Of a DNA stretch of 64,000 nucleotides, positions 47,724 through 55,768 are shown one piece after another. The DNA comes from Denitrificimonas caeni DSM 24390 (GTDB taxonomy: Bacteria; Pseudomonadota; Gammaproteobacteria; Pseudomonadales; Pseudomonadaceae), in contig NZ_ATXQ01000003.1 in NCBI RefSeq assembly GCF_000421765.1, forward strand, positions 1 through 64,000, written 5' to 3'. Every line of letters begins with the position of its first letter. Within the stretch, counting starts at the first letter, position 1. Below the pieces are notes generated by a model. It was not told where the DNA came from. It saw only the letters and a program-made list of their open reading frames with translations, and made no database searches. The position numbers and the translations under genes were made by a program.

Positions 47724-48887
47724 TTACAAGTAATAGGATTTCAACGGCGGAAAACCATTGAATTCAACCGCACTGTAGCTGGTGGTGTAAGCACCTGTTG
47801 ATAACCAATAGAGCCGATCTTCACTGGCTAAGTTCAACGGCAAGCCGTATTTGTAGTTCTCGTACATAATATCGGCGCTGTCACAGGTAGGGCCGGCAAT
47901 CACCACATCTTCCAGCTCGCCCTGCTTTTCAGTCCAGATCGGGAACTTAATCGACTCGTCCATGGTTTCAATCAAGCCTGAGAACTTACCTACATCAGTA
48001 AATACCCAACGCTCAACCGCGGTACGCGATTTACGTGAAACCAGCACCACTTCACTGACCAAAATACCGGCGTTAGCAATCAACGAACGACCTGGCTCAA
48101 GAATAATCTCTGGTAAATCATCACCGAAGTCTTCTTTTAAGAAGCGCGTGATTTCTTCAGCGTAGGCTTGCAAGGTATTGGTTTTGTTTAAATAGTTAGC
48201 TGGAAAACCGCCGCCCATATTGATCATTTGCAAGCGAATACCATCTTCATTGAGCAGGCGCTCAAAAATGATTTTCACTTTACCAATCGCTGCATCCCAA
48301 GATCCAATTTCACGCTGCTGTGAACCTACATGAAAGGATACGCCGTAAGGAATTAAGCCCAGCTCACGGGATAACACCAGCAGATCCATGGCCATATCGG
48401 TTTGGCAGCCAAACTTACGCGACAACGGCCAATCCGCTGAGCCTGAGCCTTCAGTCAGAATACGCACATAGACTTTTGAGCCAGGAGCGGCTTTGGCGAT
48501 ATTGCGTAAATCCGCTTCTGAGTCAGTGGCAAACATGCGCACACCTTTCTCATAGAAATAGCGAATATCACGGGCTTTTTTAATGGTGTTACCAAAGCTG
48601 ATTTGCTCAGGCTTCACACCACACGACATCACCTTATCGAGCTCATAGATCGAGGCAATATCAAAGTTAGAACCTTTGTTTTTCAGCAACTCAGTAATTT
48701 CGACCGCTGGATTGGCTTTCACTGCGTAATAAATTTTCGCGAAAGGAAAATTCTCAGCAATTTCATCGTAAGCGCGTGCGATGGTTGCGGTATCAATCAC
48801 TACAAATGGAGTTTCATGCTGGTCAGCAAACGCCTTCATTTTTTTAAATGTATCAGGCGCGAAGTAATCTTCCACTTTAATGGACAT
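47724..48887 (-). CDS. speC: Ornithine decarboxylase, PLP-dependent (type III fold)
   Basis: Makes putrescine from ornithine, the first step of polyamine synthesis; some relatives also act on lysine. It is an alanine-racemase-fold (eukaryotic-like) enzyme: PLP lysine K57 in YAVKANP, HVGSQQ, EPGRSLIANAG, and the active-site Cys in GPTCDSADIM. At 387 residues it matches P. aeruginosa SpeC rather than the large E. coli SpeC. A long purine-rich ribosome binding site (GGAGAGGAG) lies 7 bases before the ATG. Confidence 0.94.
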   Translation of the reverse strand: MSIKVEDYFAPDTFKKMKAFADQHETPFVVIDTATIARAYDEIAENFPFAKIYYAVKANPAVEITELLKNKGSNFDIASIYELDKVMSCGVKPEQISFGNTIKKARDIRYFYEKGVRMFATDSEADLRNIAKAAPGSKVYVRILTEGSGSADWPLSRKFGCQTDMAMDLLVLSRELGLIPYGVSFHVGSQQREIGSWDAAIGKVKIIFERLLNEDGIRLQMINMGGGFPANYLNKTNTLQAYAEEITRFLKEDFGDDLPEIILEPGRSLIANAGILVSEVVLVSRKSRTAVERWVFTDVGKFSGLIETMDESIKFPIWTEKQGELEDVVIAGPTCDSADIMYENYKYGLPLNLASEDRLYWLSTGAYTTSYSAVEFNGFPPLKSYYL

Positions 48888-49376
48888 AGGGGGACTCCTC
48901 TCCGGGTCATGGCAAAATCAAGAAAATAAGGGATTAAATCTGAACGCTGAATCCGTTTCCCCACTTTGGTTCGCCTACTTCCCAAGGCATGTCGCCGAGG
49001 ATTTATAGCGTTAAGCGCTATCAACCTCTCGTCGTCAGTACTTGAGCCGGATGGATCGTTTCAGCATGAGCGTTCTAGCCGCGCACTTTAGGGCTATGAC
49101 TCATCGATAGCAACCTTAAAAAGAGTATTTTAAGATCAATTCGCTATAAGCATTTTAAATATTTATTTAATCAGCGATAAAAAAATCAAAAAATAACTGA
49201 CGACCCGACCTATTCAGTTTTGTATATCCACGCAGACACGCCACTTTAAGCGGCTAAAGTCGCTACAAAACCACCAAACCCGGAGAACGCTAAGCCCATC
49301 ACATTCTGCTTATTTACTTATGTATTCATTTGAATACAATGACGCCAACCATCGCTAAATAACTCTGGAGAGTCAT
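48888..49376. promoter_or_regulatory. Divergent control region of speC and the pspA-flotillin operon
   Basis: This 489-base gap has no supported gene. It contains the speC ribosome binding site next to 48888, a hairpin ATAGCG / CGCTAT at 49005-49021 in the speC leader, AT-rich sequence at 49130-49200, and the palindrome at 49321-49338 before the plus-strand operon. Promoters for both directions must lie here, but no -35/-10 pair is convincing by eye. Confidence 0.5.
49321..49338. promoter_or_regulatory. Perfect 18-bp palindromic operator candidate
   Basis: TGTATTCATTTGAATACA consists of two perfect 8-base half-sites separated by TT, 39 bases before the GTG start of the four-gene operon. Size and position are those of an operator for a dimeric repressor. 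I do not recognise a known consensus. Confidence 0.6.
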
Positions 49377-49886
49377 GTGAGTGGCAAGACCATACCTTTT
49401 AGTGCCCGCATTAGTGTTGAAGATGCCGAGTTTATTAGCACGCTAGAGTTTGACGGTGCGCGTACACCCTCCGAGAAACTACGAGGACTGCTTGCAGAAA
49501 CTCGACGCCAACAAAGTAGTTGTGAGGACTATGCGCAAAATCTCAGTCAAGCCCAAGAGCTGTTTGGCAAAATGAAGCATCAACTACTGGTACGCCAGCA
49601 ATCTCTGAATTACCTGCCTGATGCAACTTTACGTGTACTTGATACGTTGCCTGACCTGTTTGCTAGCCTGCAAACCTTAACGGCACGCAGCGCCAACTTA
49701 AGTACACAAGAACTGCAAGCAGCCGATGCAGACATGCTTGATAAAATTTTTTATCTCAATGCGTTACTGCTGCCTTTAGCAATCACCAGTCAGCACACAT
49801 CACACACAAAACAAAAAACCGCATTCGATTTAGCGACACTGTTGCATGAGTACAAACAAAATCACATGGAGAAGAAGCATGAATGA
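49377..49886 (+). CDS. Unknown protein with ribbon-helix-helix-like N-terminus
   Basis: A 169-residue protein I do not recognise. Residues 4-45 have a strand-helix-helix pattern (IPFSARIS, then VEDAEFISTLEF, then TPSEKLRGLLAETRR) like ribbon-helix-helix DNA-binding proteins. The rest is helical, with a hydrophobic stretch near residues 120-136 (KIFYLNALLLPLAI). Translation starts at GTG with GGAGAG 4-5 bases before it. Its end overlaps the pspA-like start by 8 bases, so it is the first gene of the operon. It may regulate the operon or bind PspA; both ideas are inference. Confidence 0.7.
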   Translation: MSGKTIPFSARISVEDAEFISTLEFDGARTPSEKLRGLLAETRRQQSSCEDYAQNLSQAQELFGKMKHQLLVRQQSLNYLPDATLRVLDTLPDLFASLQTLTARSANLSTQELQAADADMLDKIFYLNALLLPLAITSQHTSHTKQKTAFDLATLLHEYKQNHMEKKHE

Positions 49887-50547
49887 AAGCATAACGAGTC
49901 GAGTTGCTCGACTGATGAGTGGCAGCGTCAATGCATTAGTTGATGCTGTTGAAAATGCATCACCAGAACTGGTTATGGAGCAAGCTATTCGTGAAGTCGA
50001 CTCAGCAATCGCTGATACACAAGCTGAGTTGGGCCAGCAAATAGCGCAGAAGCATTTAGCTAGCAAAAAACTGATTGAAGAAAACAATCGCTATGAAGTT
50101 TTAGCTGAGCAACTGCATATCGCCGTAGCCAATAGCCGCGATGATTTAGCCGAAGCTGGCATCGCCGAACAAATCGACATTGAAGCGCGGATGCCTGTGC
50201 TCGAACTCAGCATTGCCAACGCTACTGCTAGAGAAAAAGAACTGGAAGGTTTTATTCAAGCGCTACAAGCGAAAAAGCGCGAAATGAAGTCTGAATTAAA
50301 CGCCTTTCTACAAACACGCGCCGCATCTGTAAGTGCAACCAGTGTTGCCAGCAAGCAAGGCGATAGCGCAGCCGATAAAGCCAACCGTGCAGGTGCAAGC
50401 TTTGACCGTGTGCTTGAAAAAGCCACAGGTATTGCCGGGCGCGATGTGTCGCTGACCAGCGCCAGCAAACTTGCCGAACTGGACGAACTCGCCCGTCACA
50501 ACAGAATTGCCGAACGTTTAGCTGCTCTTAAAGCAGAGCAAAGCTAA
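49879..50547 (+). CDS. PspA/IM30 family membrane-maintenance protein
   Basis: Cytoplasmic coiled-coil protein of the PspA/Vipp1 (ESCRT-III-like) family that coats damaged inner membrane. The amphipathic N-terminal helix ESITSRVARLMSGSVNALVD and the early ENASPELVMEQAIREVD are typical, followed by long helices to residue 135 and a Ser/Ala-rich linker. At 222 residues it is of the YjfJ/PspA size. ATG at 49879 is chosen over the frame's upstream start for its GGAGAAG site and family N-terminus. It overlaps both neighbours. Confidence 0.87.
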   Translation: MNESITSRVARLMSGSVNALVDAVENASPELVMEQAIREVDSAIADTQAELGQQIAQKHLASKKLIEENNRYEVLAEQLHIAVANSRDDLAEAGIAEQIDIEARMPVLELSIANATAREKELEGFIQALQAKKREMKSELNAFLQTRAASVSATSVASKQGDSAADKANRAGASFDRVLEKATGIAGRDVSLTSASKLAELDELARHNRIAERLAALKAEQS

Positions 50548-51212
50548 TGTTTGCGATGATGCTGGCCAGTGAAAACATCGCTTTTAGTGCGGCATTACTG
50601 TTAATGCTGATGATTGCACTACTAGAAGGCGTAGGCATGCTGTTCGGTCTTGGTATATCAAACCTTCTCGAAAGTGTGCTGCCTGAAACTGATTTTTCAC
50701 CTCATGCAGAAGTTGCACAACTGGATGCGCAATCGGCTTTGAGCCGCTTTCTTGGCTGGTTGCGGGTCGGTCAAGTGCCATTGCTGATGCTATTGATGGT
50801 GTTTCTGCTGTGCTTTGGCTTACTTGGTCTGATCGTACAAAACATCTTGCATGAGCTGAGCGGATGGTTAGCACCGGGCTGGATTGCTGCACCATTGATC
50901 ATGCTCTTGAGTTTGCCGCTCGTGCGCGCCTGTGGCGGACTGCTGCAATGGCTCATGCCCAAAGATGAAACCACCGCGGTCAGCTCAGAAAGCTTAATCG
51001 GACGCATCGCGACAATCACCTTAGGCACCGCAGCCTATGGATACCCGGCAGAAGCTCGGGTCAAAGATCAGCATGGCTACAGCCATTACATTCAACTTGA
51101 GCCTGATGATGCTAGCCATGTATTCGAGCAAGGCACTGCTGTTTTAGTACTCTCACGTGAAGGCGCCATTTATCGCGGCATACGCAACTCCTACCCTCAC
51201 TTAACCGAATAA
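50547..51212 (+). CDS. YqiJ-like membrane protein with NfeD-type OB domain
   Basis: Inner membrane protein of 221 residues with helices near 11-36, 76-98 and 107-130 and a C-terminal beta-barrel (LIGRIATITLGTAAYGYPAEA; FEQGTAVLVLSREGAIYRGI) of the NfeD/OB type. It matches the YqiJ family, partner of YqiK flotillin. Its ATG overlaps the pspA stop by one base (TAATG). The flotillin gene follows after 40 bases. NfeD-like proteins are membrane partners of flotillins and stomatins. Confidence 0.85.
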   Translation: MFAMMLASENIAFSAALLLMLMIALLEGVGMLFGLGISNLLESVLPETDFSPHAEVAQLDAQSALSRFLGWLRVGQVPLLMLLMVFLLCFGLLGLIVQNILHELSGWLAPGWIAAPLIMLLSLPLVRACGGLLQWLMPKDETTAVSSESLIGRIATITLGTAAYGYPAEARVKDQHGYSHYIQLEPDDASHVFEQGTAVLVLSREGAIYRGIRNSYPHLTE

Positions 51213-51252
51213 AAATACAACCTATATATCTAAACGGACTAGGATTTTAAAC

Positions 51253-53007
51253 ATGCTCAACAGCAACTTAATCAATATCGCAATCATTGCCGGCTCGGTG
51301 CTTATCACTTTGTTGGCGCTAGGTTTAATCCTAGCCAGACTCTATAAACGCGCCTCTAAAGAAGTATCATTTGTGCGCACCGGATTTAATGGCGAAAAAG
51401 TCATTATGAATGGTGGTGCCATTGTTCTACCGGTGTTGCATGAAATCATCCCAGTAAACATGAACACCTTACGTCTTGAGGTGCGCCGCGCTAATGAGCA
51501 GGCATTGATCACCCGCGATCGTATGCGCGCTGACGTCACCGCAGAGTTTTATGTTCGCGTTAAACCCACCACAGAATCTATCGCTAATGCCGCGCAAACT
51601 CTGGGTTTAAAAACCATGAATCCACACGAGCTTAAAGAGCTGGTGGAAGGTAAGTTTGTTGATGCTTTACGCTCTGTCGCTGCAGAAATGGCAATGGAAG
51701 AGCTGCATGAGAAGCGCGTCGATTTCGTGCAAAAAGTGCAGCATGTGGTATCTGAAGATCTATTAAAAAACGGCTTAGAGTTGGAATCTGTTTCCCTGAC
51801 AGGCTTAGATCAAACCGCATTTGAGCATTTTAATCCACAAAATGCTTTCGATGCTGAAGGTCTCACCAAACTCACCCAAGCCATTGAATCACGTCGTAAA
51901 ATTCGCAACGATATTGAGCAAGAAACTGACTTAGCCATCAAAACAAAAAACTTAGAAGCTGAACGTAGCAAACTGAATATTTTGCGTGAAGAAGAATATG
52001 CGCGTTTAGAACAAGAGCGCGAGGTGTCTATCCGTCGCGCGTCACAAATGGCAGAAATCGCCAGTGAACAGGCCGAGAAAAAGCGCTCTGCAGAAGAAGC
52101 GCAAATTGCTGCACAACGTGAGGTCGACTTAAAGCGAATCCTTTCAGATCGAGATATTGACACCGAAACCATTCAAAAAGAACGCACTGTTCGCGAAATG
52201 GAAATTGCTAAACAGCGCGCTGTAGAAGAAGCTGAAATTAGCCGACAAAAAGCCGTCGAATTGGCCTCTCAGGACAAATCCATCGCCATCGCAGAAAAGT
52301 CGCGTGCAGAGTCTGAGGCTAAAGCTGAAGCCGATAAAGCAAGAGCTTTAGCGGTACAGCAAGAAGAAGCGGTAATTACCGTACGTCAAACTGAACAAGC
52401 CGAGCGTGCCAAACAAGTCGAGCTGATTATGGCGCGGCAAATGGCTGAAAAAGAAGCAATTAAACTGGTGGTCAATGCCGAGTCAGAGAAGAAAGCGGCC
52501 GAAGACCAAGCTGAAGCGGTGCGGGTTAACGCACAAGGTCAAGCCGATAAACAGCGCTTAAGTGCCCAGGGACAGGCCGATGCAGAAGTGCTACTGGCGG
52601 ATGCCAAAGAGCGCAGCTATAAAGTTGAAGCAGAAGGTAAGAAAGCCATTAACGATGCGGCCAATATGCTCTCTCCTGAGCAGATCGCGATGCAAGTGCG
52701 CATGGCGCTGATTCAGCACCTACCAGAAATCATTGCGCAAAGCGTTAAGCCAATGGAGCAGATCAGTGACATCAAGATTTTGCACGTCAATGGTTTGGGA
52801 CAAAATGGCGCTGCAGACGGTAACAACACAGGTACGGCGACAGAACCCGCCAACAGCGGTTCGCTAGCTGACCAAGTGGTAAGCAGTGCGCTTAGATATC
52901 GCGCACAAGCACCAATCCTAGATTCATTGCTGTCAGAAATCGGCCTCAAAGGTGCTGATATCAACGGCATGGCAGAAGCGATGAATAAACCGACTGCGCT
53001 GAACTAA
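51253..53007 (+). CDS. yqiK: Flotillin family protein (YqiK type)
   Basis: Membrane scaffold protein. One N-terminal membrane helix (residues 7-28) is followed by an SPFH/band 7 domain (30-200: FVRTGFNGEKVIMNGG, DRMRADVTAEFYVRVKPT). A long coiled coil rich in Glu/Ala/Lys runs from about 205 to 475, and the C-terminus has SYRTQAPL-like SALRYRAQAPILDSLLSEIG. At 584 residues it is slightly longer than E. coli YqiK and very similar over the SPFH and C-terminal parts. It should form membrane microdomains. Last gene of the PspA-YqiJ-YqiK operon. Confidence 0.92.
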   Translation: MLNSNLINIAIIAGSVLITLLALGLILARLYKRASKEVSFVRTGFNGEKVIMNGGAIVLPVLHEIIPVNMNTLRLEVRRANEQALITRDRMRADVTAEFYVRVKPTTESIANAAQTLGLKTMNPHELKELVEGKFVDALRSVAAEMAMEELHEKRVDFVQKVQHVVSEDLLKNGLELESVSLTGLDQTAFEHFNPQNAFDAEGLTKLTQAIESRRKIRNDIEQETDLAIKTKNLEAERSKLNILREEEYARLEQEREVSIRRASQMAEIASEQAEKKRSAEEAQIAAQREVDLKRILSDRDIDTETIQKERTVREMEIAKQRAVEEAEISRQKAVELASQDKSIAIAEKSRAESEAKAEADKARALAVQQEEAVITVRQTEQAERAKQVELIMARQMAEKEAIKLVVNAESEKKAAEDQAEAVRVNAQGQADKQRLSAQGQADAEVLLADAKERSYKVEAEGKKAINDAANMLSPEQIAMQVRMALIQHLPEIIAQSVKPMEQISDIKILHVNGLGQNGAADGNNTGTATEPANSGSLADQVVSSALRYRAQAPILDSLLSEIGLKGADINGMAEAMNKPTALN

Positions 53008-53027
53008 AACAGCTCTAAAGCTTATCG

Positions 53028-53072
53028 TTTTTGTACGTGATGGCTGTATTGCACAGTCACCACGTACAAAAA
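53028..53072. other. Long hairpin between convergent yqiK and aer
   Basis: Perfect 12-bp arms TTTTTGTACGTG / CACGTACAAAAA with further pairing inside (GCTGT / ACAGT). The T-run is on the outer 5' side on both strands and A follows, so neither strand has the usual terminator order. Confidence 0.6.
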
Positions 53073-53136
53073 GATTACTCCAATACAGCCATAGCACTTT
53101 GTAAAAATTAAGAACTTACCACTGCCATTTCTATAC

Positions 53137-54690
53137 TTACTGCCGGAAGCGATTTACTAACTCATGCAGTTGCTCGGAGACCTTCTGCGAGTTCTGGATA
53201 CTTTCAGCACTCTCTTGGGTGCGTTGCAAACTACGATCTGATAACGCTGATATCTCAGTCACTTGCCGATTAACATCTTGCGAGACCATCGCTTGCTCCT
53301 CAACAGCCGTAGCCATTTGCTCTGACATAGCAGAAATCTTACTCACGGCCTCTACAATTCCTGCGAGCATGCTCTCAGACTCAACCACGCGCTTTAGCCC
53401 CATTTGTGCATCAGCAGCACCTTCCTCAGCAAATTTAACTGAAGTCATCGCTTGGCCACTTAGATTGCTCACGATCTCACCAATATTTTTTGCTGATTCA
53501 CGTGTATTCGATGCAAGTAAACGCACTTCATCCGCAACAACAGCAAAACCCCGACCATGCTCACCTGCTCGCGCGGCTTCAATTGCCGCATTGAGCGCGA
53601 GCAAGTTGGTTTGATCAGAAATGCTTTCAATCGATGCTGCAGCATGAGCAATTGCATCAGTTTGTGCAGCCAGATTTTTCACCGCTTGGCCAATATCCAA
53701 TACGGTATCGTGTAGTTTTTCTATCGAAGCACGGGTCACCTGAGCAATCTTAACGCCCTGCCCAGCGAGCTCATTGGAATGGTCAGCCTGACCTGCCGTT
53801 TTTTGTACATTGTCTGAAATCTCATGGATCGCCAGCGACATTTCATGCATTGCCGTCGCTACAAGTACGGTTTGCTGACTTTGTTTGAGCATCTCTTCGC
53901 GCGCGGTTTCGGTCAAAGCCAAACCTAAGCGTGATTGCTCAGTCACCTGCCGTGAAGCATCCTCAATGCGCGTCAAGACTGCATCTAAGTGCGCACGCAA
54001 ACTCATTACACCAACCATAATATTACCGATCATGCCTTGCTGATTGGTGTAGGTACTCGCCGCTAAAGGGTGCATAAAAACACCGTGCAACTCATTACTG
54101 ATCAAGAGCAGATCATGTTTGTATTGCAAATACTGGATACCACCAAAAGCCAATAACGCTGCAATCAGCCATAGTGTGCTCGCCAACAGAGAAACACTGT
54201 AGCCTAAGATCAACGCAGGAATAATAAATCCGACAGCACCCATGAGCTGCTTTAAGTAGCGTGGAATTTGGAATTGCCGGCGCTTACGATTCATTCGCGC
54301 ATAGAGTTTTTCCGCTCGAGCAATATCAACACGCTCAGGGCACGTGCGCACTGACTCATAACCCACCACTTCACCGCGCTCAGTCACAGGAGTGACATAA
54401 GCGCTAACCCAATAGTAATCTCCATTTTTACAACGATTTTTCACCAACCCCATCCATGGACGGCCAGCTTTAAGATGCTTCCACATCACTTCGAACGCCT
54501 CTTTAGGCATATCAGGGTGACGTACAATATTATGGTGCTGACCAACTAACTCATTACGTGTATAACCACTAATATTCTCAAAGCCATCATTGCAATGGGT
54601 AATAACACCTTTTAAATCTGTCGCTGAGATGAGTTTTACGCTAGGGGAAAAGCGTTGCTCGCGCTGAGTTACTGATCGATTTCTGTTCAT
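53137..54690 (-). CDS. aer: Aer-type PAS energy-taxis transducer
   Basis: Chemoreceptor that senses redox or energy state through an FAD-bound PAS domain and signals to CheA. The PAS domain (about 18-120) has [19 protein letters not shown] and [13 protein letters not shown]. It is followed by a hydrophobic hairpin (about 147-188) and a cytoplasmic signalling domain with [20 protein letters not shown]. There is no periplasmic sensor domain, as expected for Aer. ATG at 54690 (AAGG 8 bases upstream) is preferred to the GTG three codons earlier; 517 residues. The ANR box at 54966 fits known ANR control of aer in P. aeruginosa. Confidence 0.9.
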   Translation of the reverse strand: MNRNRSVTQREQRFSPSVKLISATDLKGVITHCNDGFENISGYTRNELVGQHHNIVRHPDMPKEAFEVMWKHLKAGRPWMGLVKNRCKNGDYYWVSAYVTPVTERGEVVGYESVRTCPERVDIARAEKLYARMNRKRRQFQIPRYLKQLMGAVGFIIPALILGYSVSLLASTLWLIAALLAFGGIQYLQYKHDLLLISNELHGVFMHPLAASTYTNQQGMIGNIMVGVMSLRAHLDAVLTRIEDASRQVTEQSRLGLALTETAREEMLKQSQQTVLVATAMHEMSLAIHEISDNVQKTAGQADHSNELAGQGVKIAQVTRASIEKLHDTVLDIGQAVKNLAAQTDAIAHAAASIESISDQTNLLALNAAIEAARAGEHGRGFAVVADEVRLLASNTRESAKNIGEIVSNLSGQAMTSVKFAEEGAADAQMGLKRVVESESMLAGIVEAVSKISAMSEQMATAVEEQAMVSQDVNRQVTEISALSDRSLQRTQESAESIQNSQKVSEQLHELVNRFRQ

Positions 54691-55089
54691 AGCAGTCACC
54701 TTGGTCTTAGCTCTTAAAGCGTATGCACCGTTGAATCTATTGAGTTAATTTACCTAACACGCTGATCTGAATTAAGCCTCGTCAAGCGCATAAAACTGAG
54801 CCCAAGCGCCGTTTTCAAAGGTGTAAGAGAAAATTTTTAATTTCTTAGTCACAACAGCGAAGCTGATGCTATTAGAGAGGACAGCGCGGTTCAGTAAGCT
54901 TTATGTCAGACGACATAACTGGCAAACATATAAAATTGTGAGCGTGCTTAACAAGCCAGCACTATTTGACATATATCAATAATTATACACTAAACAAATA
55001 ACGCTGCATGAGCAGAAAGAAAAAAGACTATTGCTCATCGTCACAACAAGCATCCGCACTCTGAGTGCAGGATGGGATATCTTTTCAAT
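54691..55089 (-). promoter_or_regulatory. Upstream region of aer
   Basis: A 399-base gap with no supported gene. It holds an ANR box (54966-54979), an inverted repeat TTATGTC / GACATAA with a 4-base spacer (54901-54918) and AT-rich sequence. The leader between the likely promoter and aer is long, about 230 bases. Confidence 0.5.
54966..54979 (-). promoter_or_regulatory. ANR/FNR box upstream of aer
   Basis: The minus strand reads TTGATATATGTCAA, one mismatch from TTGAT-N4-ATCAA. ANR control of aer is established in P. aeruginosa, which supports the call. The box lies about 275 bases before the aer start, further than usual. Confidence 0.65.
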
Positions 55090-55713
55090 CTACCAACCAA
55101 GCAGCGTATACGCTGCGCCCAGAATCGCTATCAACAATAGAAACGCTGACGAGAGCAGCGATATTGTGCGTTGATGTCGCTGAAAGAAATTACCGCGCAT
55201 CAGCAGTGCATAACTCAGCAAGATGACAAAATCCGCAACCATCCAAACCAGCGTCAACACCACCAAGCTCAGCTTAATATCTGCAGTGACACTAATAAAT
55301 TGCGGGAAAAAAGCCACAAAAAAGACGATGTCCTTCGGATTCGATACGCCGAGGAAAAAACCATTAAAGAATCCCGAGCGACCTTTCACTGGCATCAACG
55401 GCGCAGACTTTACTGGATGCTGTTGAGCTAACTCAGCACGCAAACCGTGCAACGCCATCCAAGCAATAAAGCCACAGCCAAGCAAGCTGATCCATTGCAG
55501 GCTATGCGCATCCAGAGCAATCACCCCAGAAATAATCAGCGCGGCGCAGGCCAGTAAAACCAATGACGCTAGATTGCTACCGAGCACGGTGATCAAAGCA
55601 TATTTAAAGCCGTGCCGCGAGGCTGCATTAATCACCAAGGCCACAATGGGCCCGGGCGTGCCGATCAACAGCACAATCGCTAAAACATAGGCCAACAACA
55701 CCGCAACATTCAT
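55090..55713 (-). CDS. LysE/RhtB family amino acid exporter
   Basis: A 207-residue inner membrane protein with six hydrophobic helices and the family N-terminal signature GTPGPIVALVINAASRHGFK. The fold of LysE/RhtB exporters is clear, but the exported amino acid cannot be told from sequence. It lies 55 bases downstream of the ABC transporter gene on the same strand, so the two may be co-transcribed. Confidence 0.88.
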   Translation of the reverse strand: MNVAVLLAYVLAIVLLIGTPGPIVALVINAASRHGFKYALITVLGSNLASLVLLACAALIISGVIALDAHSLQWISLLGCGFIAWMALHGLRAELAQQHPVKSAPLMPVKGRSGFFNGFFLGVSNPKDIVFFVAFFPQFISVTADIKLSLVVLTLVWMVADFVILLSYALLMRGNFFQRHQRTISLLSSAFLLLIAILGAAYTLLGW

Positions 55714-55768
55714 CCCGCACGTCCTTAAACCAGTGAGCTACGCTCTAGAAACCCGCTTCAGCGTCCTG

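Noticed and set aside
48836-49024. Possible leader peptide of 62 codons overlapping the speC start
   Set aside because: It starts at TTG with GAGG directly abutting it, overlaps speC by 52 bases and has no ornithine- or arginine-specific pattern; more likely a chance frame.
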